Source of the DNA: a virus
Length of the DNA stretch: 56,735 nucleotides
Reading direction: 5' to 3' (one strand)
IMG/VR virus record: IMGVR_UViG_3300044547_000820
Location: 1-56,735 of that record
The translations under genes were made by a program, and so were the position numbers. The notes below the pieces were generated by a model. It did no database searches, was not told where the DNA came from, and worked only from the letters and a program-made list of their open reading frames with translations. Numbering within the stretch: position 1 is the stretch's first letter; every line of letters starts with the position of its first letter. Shown here piece after piece: positions 35,601-42,900 of this stretch.

Positions 35601-38510
35601 GTTAAATTTGTCATGGCTATTGTCAGTTTCTTCCGTGGCGGTGGAGACAAAGCTAAAGAGGCAATGGTCAGTGCTATGAAGGGGATGCTCAAAGCTATAG
35701 TCAATGCGCTAAAGGGTCTTCTCAAGATGGTCCTCCCTATGCTTAGTTTATTAATTAAGGCTGTAACCAAGGTGGTTGAATTAATCGTTCAACTCTTTGA
35801 ATGGCTAGTAATTGGTGTCATCAATCTTATTCGTTACATGGTAAAAGGTGTCATCAATCTTGTTTTCACAATTGTAAAAGCTTATGTATTCATTATTGAT
35901 AAAATCATTGAACTTTTTGTTCTTCTTGAAACAACAGCAATAAAGATTGCTACAGAAATGGTTATTGCTGTTATTAAAATATTCTTTGGAATTGTCAAAG
36001 GTACCGTTGCTGTTGTGAAGGGAATCATCAGTATTTGGGCAAAACTTCCAGCAGGTGTTGGCAAGGGAATTGGAATGATTGGCTCATTAATTGCTGGTCT
36101 AATGCGTGGAATTGGCGACAAACTTGCTGGTCTATGGGGTATTGGTGGAAAACTCAAAGATGCTCTTTATAGCGTTGCTGATGGGTTTGAAAAAGCGAGC
36201 AATGCTGTAGAAGGTGTTGGCGGAGCAGCAACAGCAAAACTTGAAAGTGGAATTGATGCCATCTTTACCCCGCTTGAAAACGGAATTAGTGGTCTTCAAA
36301 ACAAAGCTGTTGGCTTAGTAAGGGGTATTAGTGGGGCACTTATTAAGGGCGTAAGCAGCCTGAATGGTGTTGGCGATGCTGTCATGAATGTTGTTCAGGG
36401 GATTCAAAATAAACTCCTTGGTTCTGTTGATATAGCTGCAGATACTGCAAATGCTTTCATTGGCGGGTTTAGTGATGCAATTGCAGGTGCTGGTAACGGC
36501 ATTGTAGATTGGCTTGCAGGTCTTGTTGATGGCAATGACATCAAGGAGAAGATTGGTGACTCACTCAAGGATGCTGTTAAAAATGTCGCTAAAGATCCAT
36601 CTGCAGCCAATGAAGCTGGAAGGGCAATTGCTGACGCTATTGGTGAAGGAATTAAGTCTCTTAAAGACAACTTCTACGACAAAGTTATTTCAAACCTTTC
36701 TGATTCGCTTGGAAAACTCAAAGATCAAATTACAAAAGCTCTTGAAAAGCAGAAAGACCAATCCCTCAAATTCTTTGATGACCAAATTGCAGCCATTGAT
36801 GCACTTGCTGCAGCAGATGCTGAACTCACCGCCGAGAAGCAAAAGCAAGAGGATGAAAGACTTCGTATTGCCGAAAGAGCGCTTCAGCGTGACTCCTATC
36901 TTAAGAATCGTGCTTTGGCAATCTATGAGGGTCGCATTGATGACGCTCGTACATTGGGGCTTGAAGAAGCAAAGAATCAACAAGAGTTCAATAAGGAAAC
37001 AGAAAAGAATGCAAAAGATGCACAGGCTGCAGCGAAGGCTAAGAATGTTGAAGCAGCCAAGAAGGTTATTGAAAACCAAAAGCAAGTTGCTTCTGATCAG
37101 TTTGATAAAGACCTTGAAGATTTCCAAACATTTATTGAAAACATTGGCAAGAATGGAACACTCACAGCAGCTGAACTTACAACTCAATTTAATGAGCTGA
37201 AGGCTAGAGCTGACCTCACATCATCTGGAATGCAAGCTGCTTTCCAAGGGTATTACAATGCCCTCCCAACATTAATCGCAAACAACACTGCTCCAACTGT
37301 TGGGTTCTTTACATCAAGCATGGATGCTCTTATTGCAGGTGCTGCTGCTAAATATGGTCTCGACACTGGAACAACCGACCCGGCAACGATGCTTGGTATC
37401 ACCAATGGAATGATGAGCAATCTTGGAACCGTTTACACAACAGGTTTCACGACCGTTGTGGCTCCTGCATACAATGATGGTCAAGAATTGCTTGCGGGTA
37501 TTGCAAGAGAGTTTGCCGACCCAAGTGCATCAAATCCAAAGAGCGCTGCGGGAATCTATGCATCAGCAATTGCTAACGCAACAGCAGCCGTTCGTGCTGA
37601 ATTCATGAAGATGAAGACTGATGCAAGCTCTGCATTTGCTGAAGTTGTGGCTGCAATTAATGATGAACTTAAAGGTTTGGCAATTACTAAGGCAATTGCT
37701 GACGCAGCGGAAGAGCTTAAGAATACAGGTGGAGGAACTGCTCCATCAGGTGGTTCGGCTACATCACCTGCAACAGGGGTAACTGGTCCGACAGCACCAA
37801 CAGGATTCGGTCCGCTCGGTCTCACTCAAACTGCATTTGAAGCATTAGCTGGCAAAGATAGATTATTTAAGCTTAATGACTCTAATGATTATATTAAATC
37901 CGCAAAAGCGGCTCTCGCTTTCTATGGCTATACAGGATTTGATGTTAATTCAACGAAAATGGGTACAGGAACAGTTGCTGCTCTGAAGAGCTTCCAAAAG
38001 AAATATCCTGTTGGCGGGAATAACGATGGAAACCTTGGACCATCCACAGCAAAAGCTCTCGGTCTATTCAGTGGTGTTGGTGTCCAGAAGAAGTTTATGG
38101 GCGGAATGATTAAGAGAGCTGTTGGCGGAGTTGTTCCCGGATATTCAACAGAGGGTGTTCCTGCAATCCTTCACGGTGGAGAATATGTAATTAGCTCAAA
38201 GGCTGTCCAGAATCTTGGTCTTGGTCTTCTTACTCAATTGAATGGTCTCAAGCATGGTGTCCCATCATTCAATGTTCCTAAGCCACAAATGCCAAGCGCT
38301 TCTGGTCTCAACATGAGCGTAACCAGTCATAGCCAGAGTGAAACTACTCAGAACTACAACTTCTATGTTGACAACTTTATCGGTGAAGACCAGTGGTTTG
38401 AATCAATGATGAAAGACTACAACATTAAGGTTGTCCCAAATAACCAAAAAGCTGCCGGTCTTGAATCAAGAGTCGTTAGAACTTATAATGGTATAAACAG
38501 GGGAATGTAA
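26607..38510 (+). CDS. Tail tape measure protein, 3967 residues
   Basis: One uninterrupted frame of 11.9 kb. Residues about 1-700 resemble a phage tape measure N-region (MNDRLSAALQRINGQLSNTV, FSQRMTNAGTRMSMGLTLPL) ending in a membrane-like helix (ILGVMLILLALIGPLM). A Pro/Ala-rich stretch (about 840-1170) holds a CVC and two AT-hooks. Coiled coils follow near 1618-1696 and 3365-3505. A dense hydrophobic block lies at about 2875-3150. Near 3748-3820 is a peptidoglycan-binding-like domain (GTGTVAALKSFQKKYPVGG). The end (EGVPAILHGGEYVISSKAV) is a common tape measure tail. It sets tail length and is ejected through the envelope. At roughly 0.15 nm per residue, the tail would be near 600 nm. Confidence 0.93.
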   Translation: MSDAQAEILVRAEMNDRLSAALQRINGQLSNTVRSLNGLKATSQSAVGATNAVGAAISRLSRNSSSLNTSLKGNALSQHALSASFRNSRIQADALNSQLGRLQSAGLNTVPIRAYITQLRVMDSMQKQIGNSMRAMNFQQMGSQLNAFSQRMTNAGTRMSMGLTLPLVAFFRMGFSSFRALDKQVIRSTKLMADSFDDSVKNTAGAAKGYTDLQYAVKTLGDGLDKITSKWGVSRELVQGLAGDFAELGISAPESLARLTELTVEFEKLGNIDITQAQSTIQAMFQTISRIRTDKGLDVTSEKSLKQMTEEINGAIAFFNFAENKTTLSLNNIAEAFPEVTAAATSFGLNMQTTAALLVPMIGASFQVGASANSIKVSLQRMVATTKQNKDMLKDLSDTIGKEFAPSLGLGAGGLMDLITNYDLLKAKLSKADQLVFFSKLFGVRQGPRMEVAIAQMNKYDKRLKAVGTQEQKMAKQAEDAINTQLKIRGFTKKEDEIKIGNLQEIANLTSAAQEMDEDGNYKAKALAIQAGQEVALFNLRNANQALQKNGITQYEYSGKVMLDNTKKQERQNKLGKEFNNIQTESGKLLTAQLYGKSLTEENKNDELERVRNSVEVQYGKAREAAKSIARELTSVFGGILEQINPIIERIAKFFRELSDPIKKILGVMLILLALIGPLMRTIGAVGQLGAIFNNVRAGGIKRFKGNVVELNQSLMKTSDIALRIGGNFRKFGQDGKIFTSRKDAKRLEKLAPIIAKQDRGEELTAKEKSKGGKYIKQLAGRKAVLDGTALQSQKNFYGLDQATKDYVRSLDPIYQTNKMVNELLQEQSKKTASIFRKAAQKFLRIRGASNNATGAGIDPATGGVRDAAPYGPAVPTPAPITSAIGGITTLRDILSQILSTLQAIQACVCNAKAAATGRPSPAASGAPTNAPPAGLSGAVVTPVTLGQKPTTATGTPSPTGAAATAVDLSNLSDEELAASKARLEKEAKQLEAEAKETAKILAKAEKEKRKLAEKQYKNALKKKLFSTESVVGALKPQLNVRSGLPANFMNPMAMMNAMKPTMPEIPAGGDILKPAIDKGMHAVAEAVMVSIGKKPVAPAASPIPAAIEAATATAEETVATDVKQKAKRGRGRPKAAGPIPAAIDIAVAEGEKTVAEAIVADTKKTRGRPKGTTKKPAVTPAVSTAQRDYAAVDGFGRAVSGPNKATVDLEAAGASIKKLLNLEGTAKSAILTKDSLIKLFTILGQDVPVKLRQLDSLVNKEGEAIKVNLSTLGKIAGAIKTGVAGKALAPDAKVGAAFTGTSAKTSPFYAKNFNEAVSSSVGNIKYKPVTAIKPEDIAVAKESVAQVTEFEKERQILKDKIKILADQARVIKGKIDDLVAQESRAAKVGNLSLARVLQIKILSEKRKMSDVQRAISELKRTTDLINTELQSVRQSANLAFNNAQQQIASSGGVPFAGAKGKGMPFGSTTARARAKRTGERYTGLVYGGRDSKGDPTEELRERREVTRPSYSRNDPEEKDRQARRVALRPKRKAGIELLRQAVTQQPDYIEREKRRVAQAARDAEFAAKQEADRLAKQQEAALKKLGVKPEKVEPVQSSPIKRGFMSKEQFLAGQAENLQSLNEQIKAANDSARSAKRAVKNLETQIQEVTESKKRIPGGKKNAIDELTTRLEDAKKKAEQAKAAAKAAKDDIARINAYDPAKGGLPPKPVAPDISAAVRPKSLSAGVPTGATTLGNINSQLSATLQIPTAVLDQFYQTLKIQGKGLAEVASNAGLQATDDLALLKQELLKIGLTIEQALAKPAETLKQLQAVKFQDSGEVQALFQRLVMFARDVANKGVEKAFQDTIARFQNLKPGAAVKPASAKPASAPANKAAYGFGLESADQKILAEQIKSQIIAQNKAAIDFMKFETKTLEYIGRAFAIEGRGKGKKEVVVANLIKKLKEMGIAVEKAIVTEAIAPINAAKDAVTTTAATAAGASVGKPKAPVTAQPGNVIGNLGATQIQNFMSIANSVSEDSATFATQVNRLAQKAGLEGQETSVIIQKILSAFEVYLKNNGLTEAQLRQADALLREIATGTARPFSVAASKVYESARGSKEEPKASGLRGKAVGATADETAKVVEAEKNLTVAVEKTIADAAKAVTISANAAANPRLAAIASGVKLSPLASPTTGVAGPKATDATPAVAVRTPYSMPYINEINSQAINTKAVADSIAENIRLASSGTAKKVQSMLSGIQELVRSVHGAQIAKDFAFITGGNITDALKYLDRIIQEKLVKEAEKVKAVADTVKVAPVAPAPPVAPKPPVATAPVYPAPPSKPMLMLNAAKESPRRAAAQAKAAAAAVGTVGTTPIEMPRARVNLREMIAERLAIKATMEAETAAMAERIRSNVALSQAIRERSRAMDVANRSDRVQKLIDATPIPPRPSAGRNRIPLTREEFTGQTIAKTANVMFNPIKQVKVIGSALGSIGGALESVAKRVSPKRFGDQNVYKARDYMGEARRTTFGRIADRNLQVTSRQSRIAEKDARVIAKETRATDRPNRNIARLTQSQLPSQFRQAINPSIDTLKAIAKTYGPPIKSAMNFAKKKSIEGLKIAGQVTRELTLLPVRVPIVFTTGLIEAHKFAMKGVRAGIAKLDSIAFFNTTYTGAAIITLAITLEKGLTKLGSAMTMGGQALLTSGQIAAKFVQTAFTNPKQALAMASTGLTNSKDLLFKAGAGLVAAASSIKVGAIKLAQSAGSAAVAGAKMAGGAIGKAAMAPVRGVKTMFVGGSTFVPQGTDAAGNAIATKKGGLFRRSVTQTTDATTGMMTEQRGKGMFGRMKGGLGKGVMGGIRGLGTAAGSMSSMMLYQLGPAGMALQGPLNKVIGLLTKTKGAFFGVTIPILLVVGAIFLLKKTFSAYGDKTTGVAENFKKAFAAVMVVVNMLKTAFFDFFASLFGGAESSGEATGNIATVVTKVAEATRKFAVAFQAFFTKYILPAIYTMLSGFSMIIRAIFSFVSNLVKFVMAIVSFFRGGGDKAKEAMVSAMKGMLKAIVNALKGLLKMVLPMLSLLIKAVTKVVELIVQLFEWLVIGVINLIRYMVKGVINLVFTIVKAYVFIIDKIIELFVLLETTAIKIATEMVIAVIKIFFGIVKGTVAVVKGIISIWAKLPAGVGKGIGMIGSLIAGLMRGIGDKLAGLWGIGGKLKDALYSVADGFEKASNAVEGVGGAATAKLESGIDAIFTPLENGISGLQNKAVGLVRGISGALIKGVSSLNGVGDAVMNVVQGIQNKLLGSVDIAADTANAFIGGFSDAIAGAGNGIVDWLAGLVDGNDIKEKIGDSLKDAVKNVAKDPSAANEAGRAIADAIGEGIKSLKDNFYDKVISNLSDSLGKLKDQITKALEKQKDQSLKFFDDQIAAIDALAAADAELTAEKQKQEDERLRIAERALQRDSYLKNRALAIYEGRIDDARTLGLEEAKNQQEFNKETEKNAKDAQAAAKAKNVEAAKKVIENQKQVASDQFDKDLEDFQTFIENIGKNGTLTAAELTTQFNELKARADLTSSGMQAAFQGYYNALPTLIANNTAPTVGFFTSSMDALIAGAAAKYGLDTGTTDPATMLGITNGMMSNLGTVYTTGFTTVVAPAYNDGQELLAGIAREFADPSASNPKSAAGIYASAIANATAAVRAEFMKMKTDASSAFAEVVAAINDELKGLAITKAIADAAEELKNTGGGTAPSGGSATSPATGVTGPTAPTGFGPLGLTQTAFEALAGKDRLFKLNDSNDYIKSAKAALAFYGYTGFDVNSTKMGTGTVAALKSFQKKYPVGGNNDGNLGPSTAKALGLFSGVGVQKKFMGGMIKRAVGGVVPGYSTEGVPAILHGGEYVISSKAVQNLGLGLLTQLNGLKHGVPSFNVPKPQMPSASGLNMSVTSHSQSETTQNYNFYVDNFIGEDQWFESMMKDYNIKVVPNNQKAAGLESRVVRTYNGINRGM
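29997..30118 (+). repeat. 14-bp direct repeat encoding paired AT-hooks
   Basis: CGTGGAAGACCAAA occurs at 29997-30010 and 30105-30118 inside the tape measure gene and encodes RGRPK in both. PIPAAI also recurs nearby, so the two copies derive from a local duplication of about 108 bp. Confidence 0.7.
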
Positions 38511-38906
38511 ATGAGTATTGTAAAACTATTGTCCCTAGACGGGGTTGAGATCACAGAGCATAGTCGTAAGTATTCAGGCAGTGAATCTATTGCTGCATCC
38601 GATGTTGAGCTTGATTCTGGTATCAATAAAAGATATATCAAGAAGAACAAGAAAACAATGTCCCTCTCTTTCTCTTACCTCCCGAGTCTTTCTATCCATA
38701 CAGTAGATGCTCGTGTTGGTCGCAACTATCTTCAGACGCTTGCAAATAAGCGGGGCAAGGTTGCTGTTTATATTCAGCTTGGTCCAGAAGAAGCACCACA
38801 GCAATATGACGCTTATGTTACAAGTTACTCAGAGACATTGATTAAAAGAGATGTTGCAAGTCAGTGTGCTTATTATGATGTCTCAATAGCGTTAGAGGAA
38901 GCGTAA
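38511..38906 (+). CDS. Distal-tail-like protein, short form
   Basis: 131 residues immediately after the tape measure, the distal tail (Dit) position. It contains KKTMSLSFSYLPSLSIHTVD, RVGRNYLQTLANKRGKVAVY and YVTSYSETLIKRD, which match the C-terminal part of the next gene. It probably forms a ring at the tail end. One-base overlap with the next gene. Confidence 0.72.
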   Translation: MSIVKLLSLDGVEITEHSRKYSGSESIAASDVELDSGINKRYIKKNKKTMSLSFSYLPSLSIHTVDARVGRNYLQTLANKRGKVAVYIQLGPEEAPQQYDAYVTSYSETLIKRDVASQCAYYDVSIALEEA

Positions 38907-39964
38907 TGCCCGGTTATATAACTCATATTACCGAGAACTTAAAACTCGGTATTGACTTCTTTGGTATTGCTGTTTCACAAACTGGTATTACTTTATCTGG
39001 AGATTTATCAGCCTCAGCTTCTGGAACAAGAATTCGGACCATTGCGGTAAGTATTGATATAACTTCTGACTTGTTAATTTCGGGCACAGAGTTCCAGTAC
39101 GAAAGAGTTGATATTCATGTCTACTCAAATGTTAATACTTCTGGCACAAAAATAGCGTTTACATCGTCTTCTCCTTCATTTGATCTTTCCGCAAGCCCCT
39201 CATCCATGAAGATTGCAAAAGCAGAGATATCCATCAGTGCAACCTCATCTGTATCAGCATCTGCTATTGAGATACAGAAGGCATTATCCGCTACATCTGG
39301 TGAATTATCAACAGCTGTCTCTAGTTTGGCAATCAAAAAAGCTGCTGCATCAATTAATGCCTCATTGGAAGTTTTGGCTGATTCCCATGAGATTGTAAAA
39401 GCAAGTGTTTCCATTAACGCCATGCTTACAACGGTATTAGTCGGTAAGAAAATTAACTTTGCAACGGCAAGCATCAGTACTTTAACACCAAGCCTATTTG
39501 TTAACATGATAAGGTTTAAAGCAAATGGGGCTATAGATACATCCAACTATCAAACATTATTCGTAATTGATGGCAGTCCATTAACAAACCAAGGTCGTAC
39601 ATTTAGTAGTGATTTATCTCAGGTTATTATTGAAAACAAGAATTGGAATAACGAGAAGTCAAGGTATTACAAGAGGTCGGGTTCAGCGGGCAGAAAAACA
39701 TTCACCTTGGCTTGGACATACCTTCCTAACTCCAGACAGGACACGATTGACAGAAGACATGCTAGAGACTTCCTGAAAGGTATTGCTAATGACCCTGATG
39801 TTCACACTCTCAAGATGATTAACGATGATTCAAACAACACAACTCCATACACTGAAACTCAATATCAGGTCTTTATAAAAGACTATTCAGAAACCCTGTT
39901 AAGGAGAGATTTGATTAATGGTGTATACTATTGGGACTGTAATATGACATTGGAAGAAGTGTAA
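38906..39964 (+). CDS. Distal-tail-like protein, long form
   Basis: 352 residues. The first 215 residues are Ser/Ala-rich repeats of the form SINASLEVLADSHEIVKASV, predicted beta. The C-terminal 135 (SRYYKRSGSAGRKTFTLAWT, YLPNSRQDTIDRRHARDFLK, YSETLLRRDLINGVYYWDC) are a clear paralogue of the whole preceding protein. It thus looks like a Dit-type domain extended by a repeat arm, possibly carrying fibres or evolved carbohydrate-binding modules. Confidence 0.72.
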   Translation: MPGYITHITENLKLGIDFFGIAVSQTGITLSGDLSASASGTRIRTIAVSIDITSDLLISGTEFQYERVDIHVYSNVNTSGTKIAFTSSSPSFDLSASPSSMKIAKAEISISATSSVSASAIEIQKALSATSGELSTAVSSLAIKKAAASINASLEVLADSHEIVKASVSINAMLTTVLVGKKINFATASISTLTPSLFVNMIRFKANGAIDTSNYQTLFVIDGSPLTNQGRTFSSDLSQVIIENKNWNNEKSRYYKRSGSAGRKTFTLAWTYLPNSRQDTIDRRHARDFLKGIANDPDVHTLKMINDDSNNTTPYTETQYQVFIKDYSETLLRRDLINGVYYWDCNMTLEEV

Positions 39965-42900
39965 TGCTAACTAAAGACATTTATGGGAAAACACTGTCTG
40001 ATTCTTTCAATACAGCTATTAGCGCATACGCTCAAAAAGTAAAACCTAGAGTTAAAATTCAATGGCTGGATAGCCGTCATATTGATAACTTAACAACAAC
40101 CACTAACTCAGCGAATGTTGCCGGAGAGAGAAGCTCTAGCTACTACTTCAGTCCACAAAATTCTATGAGTGGAAATGACAGACAAGGCTTCACTTGGGGT
40201 GTATGTGATTCCAAGGATGTTAATGGTCAAGTAATCACCGCTGATGGCACATGGTACACAATGCCAACAAATCTTGACGATCATTACAAGTACGGATGGT
40301 GGTCAACAAATAAAAGTCAGTCATCCGCATCGGGAACATACAATGGTTATGGTTTCGTTACTGAGCCATATGTTGAATATACTTTTACACAGAGAAAAGT
40401 AAACAGAATTAGGGTTGCAACATCTGAATTCAATGGTCGAATTAAAGATTATACTTTATATGTTTATAACTCAACATTAACATTGATTCTGCAAGAAGAT
40501 GGAACAATGCCTGATGATGCTTATTTTGTTGATCATTGGGTCTCAGCAGCCCTTGCTTCACAAGATGTTTATAGAATCAAAGTCCTTGTTCACTCAACAA
40601 AGAACCCTGTTGATAATGCAAGGATTCAAGAGGTGTCTCCTATTTATGAAACTGATTTGACAGATTATGTCATCTCTCATTCAGTTGATAGAACAAGGGA
40701 CTTGCATGATACAAGCTTGCCAATTGCTGGCACAGGTTCTTCTTCTGCATCCATTACGCTAGATAACACAAATAAAGAATTTAATATGTTCAGCTCTGGA
40801 TCAATATTTGGACCTTATATGAAAAAAGATTTAAAGATAACTATTGCTAATGGTTGGAGGATTAAGAAAACAGATGATGTCATTTCAACGACACAGCTTT
40901 TGAGTTCAATATCAAATTCCTCTTCAACAATCATGGTTAAAGATGGGGATATCTTTCCTGATGGTGGTGCAGGTAATTCTTTTGTAATCATTCTTTCCCC
41001 TAATACTCAGGATGAAGAATATGTTCTTGTCTCCAGTAAGTCTGGAACAAGACAATTGACAGTTGAATCTCGTGGTTATGGAAATACTGTTGCAAAAGCC
41101 CATTCAGCAAACGCTACTGTCACATTTGACCCATATGAGTATGTCCATGCCGGGACATTTTATGTTGATGAATGGTCAGGTTCTTCATCAATGCAGGTCT
41201 CCATTAAAGCTAATGACGCATCAAAGTTCTTGACAGAAAAGCAAATTACAAAAGGTTTCTTCTTGCAGACCACAACTGCTGGCGATGCTATTGGGAATCT
41301 ATTGATGATGGGTAATTTCCCACAAGCTGACTACAAACAACTTGTCCGTTACATTGATGAGCCAAAGAGGATTGGGGCAATTGCTCAGTATTCTTTTAAT
41401 GAACCAACAATTGATAGATCAGCCAATGTCGTTGTTCCATCAACAGGTTTGAGAGCAAGGTTCTGGGGTATTCCAAGCGGTAAAGAATATCTTGTAACAG
41501 ATATTGTTGCTGATGCAATGGATAAACAATTATCAGATATGGACAAAGCTCTTGGTCTCAAGGCATTCATCTCCCCCAGCTATGTTGCGCTATCAAAGGA
41601 TCTGGTTGATTCAAATGCGGGTGCAGCCGTATCTCTTGAAGATTACGAGTTCACATCTTTTGGGGGTGAGGTCAATGATATTTATTACAACGGTGTTATT
41701 GATGGATACTATATTCCAAGCGAATCTGGTGTTCAAGAGTTATTTATGAAAGTCAAGAATGGCGGTGTTCGCGTATTCTTTGATGAAAATTTAATTATTA
41801 ATGAATGGTTTAATCATGTTGGAGTATTAACTGATGTATCAAGCACTATATCCCAAAATCTTGATTTAGATGCTGGTATTCCTTACAAGATTAGAATCGA
41901 ATTCTTTCACACATTCAACACATCGGTATATCCGACATCCGGTGAGATTGTTGCAGCAGGTCTTCCCTCAACACTTTACGCAACATCTGCTTCGTTACAG
42001 ACAGCTGGTAACATAACTTTAACTAATAGACCTATTGTTGAAAATGATGATGGAACAGTAAGCACTCTTCGCTCAATAAGTTTTAATGATGGAGCCAATG
42101 AAGTTGTTATACCAACAGTTGTTAATGGAATTATTGTTGATAACACAACTGCAATTAATCACTACATTGCAACCGGTTTTCATCTTGGAAAGTTTGCAAC
42201 AGGTGCAACAACAGCAGCTTCAATTTATGCTGCAGCCCTTCATACAATCCAAGAAGCTTGGATTGATTTGGTTCAACCCTCAAAGTTTGATTTGGAATTC
42301 TGGAGATCAATTGGCGGTACTGACGAAATAGTTCCAGCTACAGACTGCGCAACCATCGTAGCCTTTGACGCAATAGGCTCTAGGGATGCTTCTCCTGTGA
42401 TTTCTAACAAGAATGCCAACCACCACAAGAATGATGCAATTTATAACAACCTTCCCCTTCTCGCTCAACCAACAGGGTTGGTCTCTGAACCGGACAATAA
42501 ATCTGTATCCTTGACCGGAACGAGCTATATAAGAATCCCCTACCACTCATCACTTGACATCGTAAATAGTGCTAGTGTGAATTATACTGGTCGTTGGTCA
42601 ATAGAGATTTTTGCAAAGTTTCCTAGCGTATTTGCTAGTGGCGGAGAATACTTGTCAAACTGGAATACGGGAGCTGTCTCCAATGGTTTTGCTTTCTTCA
42701 ATACATCATCATCTCATGGGTTTAAGATATATACAGCAACGGGGTTAGTCACGGTGTCTTCATCAACAGCTCTCTCAACCGCAAATTTCTCTCACCTTTT
42801 AGTTACATGTGATGGTTCTCGTGTTTATTACTATGTAGATGGTGTTCTTAAAAATTCTACTGCACTAGCATCTGCACCAATTACTTGGGCTTCAGATGAT

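Noticed and set aside
36514-37200. 228-residue ORF in another + frame inside the tape measure gene
   Set aside because: It lies in coiled-coil coding sequence, has Lys/Leu/Gln-biased composition typical of a shadow frame, and the tape measure frame is continuous across it.
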